Shown: positions 5,264-8,578 of the stretch, piece by piece
Layout of the letters: each line of letters begins with the position of its first letter
Position numbering within the stretch: the stretch's first letter is position 1
Origin: Candidatus Gastranaerophilales bacterium
GTDB lineage: Bacteria; Cyanobacteriota; Vampirovibrionia; Gastranaerophilales; UBA9971
Assembly: GCA_028277195.1 (NCBI GenBank)
Contig: JANQGS010000162.1
Span: 1 to 8,578 of the forward strand
Direction of reading: 5' to 3'
DNA length: 8,578 nt
Notes under the pieces: generated by a model
Seen by the model: only the letters and a program-made list of their open reading frames with translations
Told to the model about the DNA's origin: nothing
The model's database searches: none
Made by a program: the position numbers and the translations under genes

Positions 5264-6364
5264 ATGGTAAAAATAAGGCAAATAATAATAGTTTTAACCC
5301 TGTTAATACTTTGCCAGCCGGTCTGGGCAAACAAGGTAAGGATAAAGGACGTTACCCATATTGACGGCATAAGGGAAAACCAGCTTGTGGGTTACGGGGT
5401 AGTGGTAGGGCTCCCCGGCACGGGCGATAACAGCCGGTCAACCCAGATAACAAACGTTTCCATGCTGAAAAACCTGGGAATGGTAATAGATACACCCAAT
5501 GACATTAAGAAAGGCAACACGGCAGCGGTTATAGTAACGGCAATGGCTCCCCCGTTTGCCAGGAGCGGTGACAGGATTGACGTTACAGTGTCATCGCTTG
5601 CCGACGCCTCAAGCCTTGAGGGTGGTGTGCTTATCCAGACCCATTTACTTGCCCCGAACGGCGAGGTTGTGGCAGTTGCCCAGGGTCCGATAAGCGTGGG
5701 CGGGACGAGTGTTTCCGCGGGGGGCAGCTCTGTAAGGACCAGTATTGTTACCTCCGGCAGAATCCCGAACGGCGCAATCGTTGAAAGGGATATAACAACC
5801 GCAATAGGCGATGAAACCGGGTTAAAGCTGGTATTGCACAAGTCAGACTTTACAATGGCCGCAAGGATGGCTGAAGTGGTAAGCAAAACCATTGCCCCGG
5901 CGCGCGCAATAGACGGGAGCACCGTAAGGGTCGTTATTCCCCGGGATTTTAATGATGACAGGGTAAGGTTTATATCAATACTGGAAAACATGACCCTTAA
6001 AAGCGCTGATTCAATAGCAAAAGTCATAATAAACGAAAGAACCGGGACAATAGTAATAGGCAATGACGTAAAACTCCTGCCCGCGGCGGTGGCGCACGGC
6101 AACCTGAGCGTTACCGTTACCACGACCAATGAGGTTTCCCAGCCCGGGGAATTCGCCTCTGTTGGCGAGACAATGGGTTTTTCCAATTCGGAAATAATCG
6201 TTGCAAAACAGGAAGGCCAATTTATTGAAATGCCGGCAAACGCAAATTTAAGCGAGCTGGTAAGGGCCCTGAATTCTATAGGGGTTACACCTTACGACTT
6301 AATATCCATCTTGCAGGCATTAAAAGCCGCGGGAAGTTTACAGGCGACTCTGGAGATTATTTAA
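5264..6364 (+). CDS. flgI: Flagellar P-ring protein FlgI
   Basis: This 366-aa periplasmic protein forms the P ring around the rod in the peptidoglycan layer; its length is typical. The signal peptide covers about residues 1-22 (cleavage after VWA). Mature FlgI motifs follow: VRIKDV..IDGIRENQLVGYG, then GLVVGL-type VVVGLPGTGDNS (47-57), MAPPFARSGDRIDVTVSSLADA, and the C-terminal LNSIGVTPYDLISILQALKAAG. GGTGG (5253-5257) lies 6 nt ahead of ATG 5264, and AAGGAG (5245-5250) lies 13 nt ahead, a rather long gap. The stop codon directly abuts the flgJ start. Confidence 0.97.
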   Translation: MVKIRQIIIVLTLLILCQPVWANKVRIKDVTHIDGIRENQLVGYGVVVGLPGTGDNSRSTQITNVSMLKNLGMVIDTPNDIKKGNTAAVIVTAMAPPFARSGDRIDVTVSSLADASSLEGGVLIQTHLLAPNGEVVAVAQGPISVGGTSVSAGGSSVRTSIVTSGRIPNGAIVERDITTAIGDETGLKLVLHKSDFTMAARMAEVVSKTIAPARAIDGSTVRVVIPRDFNDDRVRFISILENMTLKSADSIAKVIINERTGTIVIGNDVKLLPAAVAHGNLSVTVTTTNEVSQPGEFASVGETMGFSNSEIIVAKQEGQFIEMPANANLSELVRALNSIGVTPYDLISILQALKAAGSLQATLEII

Positions 6365-6682
6365 ATGATACAGGCAACCGGACTACAGGAAGCACAGCTA
6401 AGCCTTCAGGAAAACGAGGTTAAAAACCTTTCCGGGCTTGATTTTAAGGACAGGGAAGAATTAATGGCCGCGGCAAGGCAGTTTGAGGCTGTTTTTATAA
6501 ACCAGCTTTTCAAGGCGCTGGAAACCACAATCCAAAAAGACGGCATGTTCTCGGGCGGCAGGGGCGAAGAGCTCTACAAGTCCATGTTTTATGACGAGAT
6601 AGCAAAGGATATTTCCTCAAGACCGGAAACCTCCTTTGGTTTTGCAAAACAGATTTATGAACAGATGAAGGATATGGTGTAA
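6365..6682 (+). CDS. flgJ: Short FlgJ: rod-binding domain only, no hydrolase domain
   Basis: This 105-aa protein matches the N-terminal rod-binding/capping domain of FlgJ. Residues 31-50 (EELMAAARQFEAVFINQLFK) and 61-79 (MFSGGRGEELYKSMFYDEI) carry its signature, and it ends GFAKQIYEQM. Enterobacterial FlgJ is about 310 aa and has a C-terminal glucosaminidase domain, which is absent here, as in many other phyla. ATG 6365 immediately follows the flgI stop, and GGAG (6352-6355) inside flgI can serve as its ribosome-binding site. The separate lytic transglycosylase at the head of the operon is the obvious candidate for the missing activity. Confidence 0.92.
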   Translation: MIQATGLQEAQLSLQENEVKNLSGLDFKDREELMAAARQFEAVFINQLFKALETTIQKDGMFSGGRGEELYKSMFYDEIAKDISSRPETSFGFAKQIYEQMKDMV

Positions 6683-6684
6683 AA

Positions 6685-6972
6685 ATGACAATAGGCGGTA
6701 TAGGTTCACAAATAGATAACTTACAGGTTATAAGGGCACAAAGAGCCTTTGAGAAGCGTAATTGCGAAGCCCAAAAAGAGCTGAAGCAGCCTGAATCCCC
6801 GGGAGAAGCTATTGATAAAACAATCCCCCCGGGCTTTTCCGGAAATGACAATAAAGGCATACAGGAAATAAAAAATTTCGCCAACCAGTATAACCTGCCA
6901 GGCATTGAAGAAGACGATATACACCATGCGCTGAAATACGGGACAAGCCTTTTTGCAGACTATAGCGCATAA
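6685..6972 (+). CDS. Small protein in the flgM slot, possible divergent anti-sigma-28 factor
   Basis: This 95-aa soluble protein lies 2 bp after flgJ and 17 bp before flgN, where many bacteria carry flgM, and has FlgM's usual length. The N-terminus (MTIGGIGSQIDNLQVI) is loosely FlgM-like, and the middle (about 25-57) is polar and Pro/Gly-rich, probably disordered. The C-terminus is helical: IQEIKNFANQYNL (59-71), then EEDDIHHALKYGTSLFADYS (75-94). Canonical FlgM ends with VRxxKVxxLKxxIxxGxYxV...IAxxL; only the EIK...YNL...DDI..AL spacing resembles this, and YGTSLFADYS is not a FlgM feature I know. Translation may be coupled to flgJ, since only AAGG (6668-6671) lies upstream. It is either a divergent FlgM or a distinct small flagellar protein. 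Confidence 0.75.
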   Translation: MTIGGIGSQIDNLQVIRAQRAFEKRNCEAQKELKQPESPGEAIDKTIPPGFSGNDNKGIQEIKNFANQYNLPGIEEDDIHHALKYGTSLFADYSA

Positions 6973-6989
6973 AACAGGGAGGAAAAATT

Positions 6990-7430
6990 ATGAGAAGAGA
7001 AATACTGGAACTTGAAAAAATACTGGAGCGGGAAATCAATGCCTGCTCGCAACTGGAAAAATACATAACCGAAAAAAACGATTACCTGATAAAAGGTGAC
7101 ATAGAAGGGCTCATAAAAACAGATATTGAGCTGGAAAAATACAACGAAGCCGTAAAAAAACTCGAGGAAAAAAGAAAGGAAATATATCCTGATAACCCTC
7201 CGCAATATATAAAAAATTTGAAAAATAAGCTAAAGGACAAACTGGTTAATATTGAACAAAAGAATAACCTTAACTCTGAGCTGCTCAAACATGCCCTTAA
7301 AATAGTGGAAAGCTCAATACTGTCCATTACAAAGGTTCTAGTGCCGGAGAGCGCGTCATATAACAACAGGGGAAAGATTAGCCGGGAAGAGAATACTGAA
7401 ACAATAAGCTCAATAGTACATGAGGCTTAG
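6990..7430 (+). CDS. flgN: Flagellar export chaperone FlgN
   Basis: This 146-aa, mostly helical and charged protein has the FlgN layout. A long heptad-like helix covers about residues 2-65 (LELEKILEREINACSQLEKY, KNDYLIKGDIEGLIK), a Pro-rich break follows (PDNPPQ, 67-72), then helices with NNLNSELLKHALKIVESSI (92-110), and a tail containing SYNNRGKI (123-130), which resembles the YxxxGk end common in FlgN. FlgN binds the junction proteins FlgK and FlgL in the cytoplasm and delivers them to the export gate. Its placement directly before flgK supports the call. AGGGAGGA sits about 6 nt ahead of the ATG. Confidence 0.85.
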   Translation: MRREILELEKILEREINACSQLEKYITEKNDYLIKGDIEGLIKTDIELEKYNEAVKKLEEKRKEIYPDNPPQYIKNLKNKLKDKLVNIEQKNNLNSELLKHALKIVESSILSITKVLVPESASYNNRGKISREENTETISSIVHEA

Positions 7431-7449
7431 TTAAACACGGAGGTTAATT

Positions 7450-8578
7450 ATGACATCAACATTATTTGGAATATATAATGCCCAGAGGTCGCTCTCTCTG
7501 AACCAGGCGGTTATTGACCTTATTAATAACAACATAGCCAATATTAACACCCCGGGCTACAGTAAGCAAAGAGCGGAAATATCACAGCTCACCAGCGGCA
7601 ATACGTCCACAATTCCCCAGAATGCGGTGCAGGACTCAATGGGGGCTGTTATTGACGCAATAACAAGGAACAGGGACACGTTCCTGGATAATTACTACAG
7701 GGACGAAAGCACCGGCCTGTATTACTATGACGAATTAAGCGAAAATGCCGGCCTTATAGAAGATATAACGAACGAACTCGATACAACAGGCATTAACAGC
7801 TCACTGGACGAATTTTACAATTCACTAAGCCAGCTGTCATCAGACTCCAGTGATTTTGTAATGAGGAACAATGTTGTTCAAAAAGCAGTGGGCCTGACCA
7901 CCAAGTTTAATTCAACTTACACCCAGCTGGAGAGCCTCAGGACCAGCCTTGTCGGCGATTATACAAGGCCTGAAACGCTTACCAGCAGTAAGATAAAAGT
8001 TTTTTCCGATGACCTAAACACTAAACTGGGTTCACTGGCGGACCTGAATGAATCCATAATCCTCTCAACCGCGCAGGGAACTTCCCCGAATTACCTTCTT
8101 GACCAGAGGGATAAATTGCTTGATGAAATTGCCCGGTATATCCCGGTGGAAATTACTAACCAGTCAAACGGTTCTGTAACGGTTTCCCTTGAAAACACCC
8201 TGCTTGTTAGCGGGCAAACCCAGACAGGTTACTTTAGCGTAACCTCGGGGGATATAGATAACCCGGCTATCCTGCAAATAGAGAATGAATCGGGAGGGGT
8301 ACTGGTTTCTGATGCCTATTCCCTTGTGAGCTCGGGTAAAATGGGGGCGGTCCTGGAAATGGGAGGCTCGGCCTCCGGCAAGCTGACCGTAAAGTCGGTT
8401 ATGGACGACCTGGATACACTGGCTTATGAATTTGCAACATCTTTTAACGCTATCCAGACAACCGGTCAATATATGGTTGAGAACCCGGTTGGAAGCGGTA
8501 CTTATGAACTGACGGACGGTGCGCCCGCCGGGCCTCCTAACTTTTTCGCGGATGACGCGGTTGCCGGGACTATGCCCG
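7450..8578 (+). CDS. flgK: Flagellar hook-filament junction protein FlgK, truncated by window end
   Basis: The first 376 residues of FlgK (HAP1) are visible; the frame is open to the end of the window. The N-terminal rod/hook-type motif NNNIANINTPGYSKQRAE covers 26-43. LLDQRDKLLDEIARYIPVEI (216-235) and the following SGxxLLVSG-like segment (NGSVTVSLENTLLVSG, 240-255) are FlgK hallmarks, as is the GKMGAVLEMGG...MDDLDTLAYEFATSFN region (297-333). GGAGG (7439-7443) sits 6 nt before ATG 7450. FlgK forms the first junction zone between hook and filament and is an export client of the FlgN encoded just upstream. flgL would be expected beyond the window. Confidence 0.96.
   Translation, partial: MTSTLFGIYNAQRSLSLNQAVIDLINNNIANINTPGYSKQRAEISQLTSGNTSTIPQNAVQDSMGAVIDAITRNRDTFLDNYYRDESTGLYYYDELSENAGLIEDITNELDTTGINSSLDEFYNSLSQLSSDSSDFVMRNNVVQKAVGLTTKFNSTYTQLESLRTSLVGDYTRPETLTSSKIKVFSDDLNTKLGSLADLNESIILSTAQGTSPNYLLDQRDKLLDEIARYIPVEITNQSNGSVTVSLENTLLVSGQTQTGYFSVTSGDIDNPAILQIENESGGVLVSDAYSLVSSGKMGAVLEMGGSASGKLTVKSVMDDLDTLAYEFATSFNAIQTTGQYMVENPVGSGTYELTDGAPAGPPNFFADDAVAGTMP

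Noticed and set aside
5392..6186. 264-codon ORF antisense to flgI
   Set aside because: It is a shadow frame of the clearly recognised flgI gene, with low-complexity Ser/Thr/Leu composition and no motif.

Overview
The window carries most of one flagellar operon on the + strand, with a short, compositionally different accessory block to its left. FlgH (L-ring) and FlgI (P-ring) are both present, so the host is a flagellated bacterium with an outer membrane. ATA (Ile) and AGG (Arg) codons are common in the flagellar genes. The order flgF-flgG-flgA-flgH-flgI-flgJ-(flgM slot)-flgN-flgK recalls Deltaproteobacteria, Nitrospirae and related deep-branching Gram-negative phyla. I cannot name the organism from this window alone.

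Bases 1 to about 1,560 form an accessory block bounded by two 76-bp inverted repeats (13-88 and 1475-1550; 70 of 76 positions identical). Inside it, on the - strand, are an AT-rich minimal nucleotidyltransferase gene (MNT-type, 106 aa) and an unrecognised protein just downstream of it. The second gene looks frameshifted: a 30-codon reading frame starts 7 nt after the nucleotidyltransferase stop codon, and removing one base from a T5 run would join it to the downstream frame. A weak 57-aa ORF on the + strand, behind a consensus -10 box, converges on this pair. No transposase or integrase is visible.

Bases 1331 to 1743 hold no supported gene. They contain the right repeat copy, a second inverted repeat sharing its 11-bp end, a UUCG-loop hairpin and two TGTATAC-type palindromes ahead of the flagellar operon.

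Bases 1744 to 8578 are tightly packed flagellar genes: a soluble lytic transglycosylase; the distal-rod proteins FlgF and FlgG; the P-ring chaperone FlgA; the L- and P-ring proteins FlgH and FlgI; a short FlgJ with only the rod-binding domain; a 95-aa protein in the usual flgM position; the FlgN chaperone; and the hook-filament junction protein FlgK, cut off by the window end. The gene set covers passage of the rod through peptidoglycan and outer membrane, then the switch to junction and filament assembly. The separate transglycosylase probably supplies the wall-cutting activity that this FlgJ lacks. Unusual points are a FlgH with no lipobox cysteine, a flgM-slot protein with an atypical C-terminus, and the repeat-bounded nucleotidyltransferase cassette.
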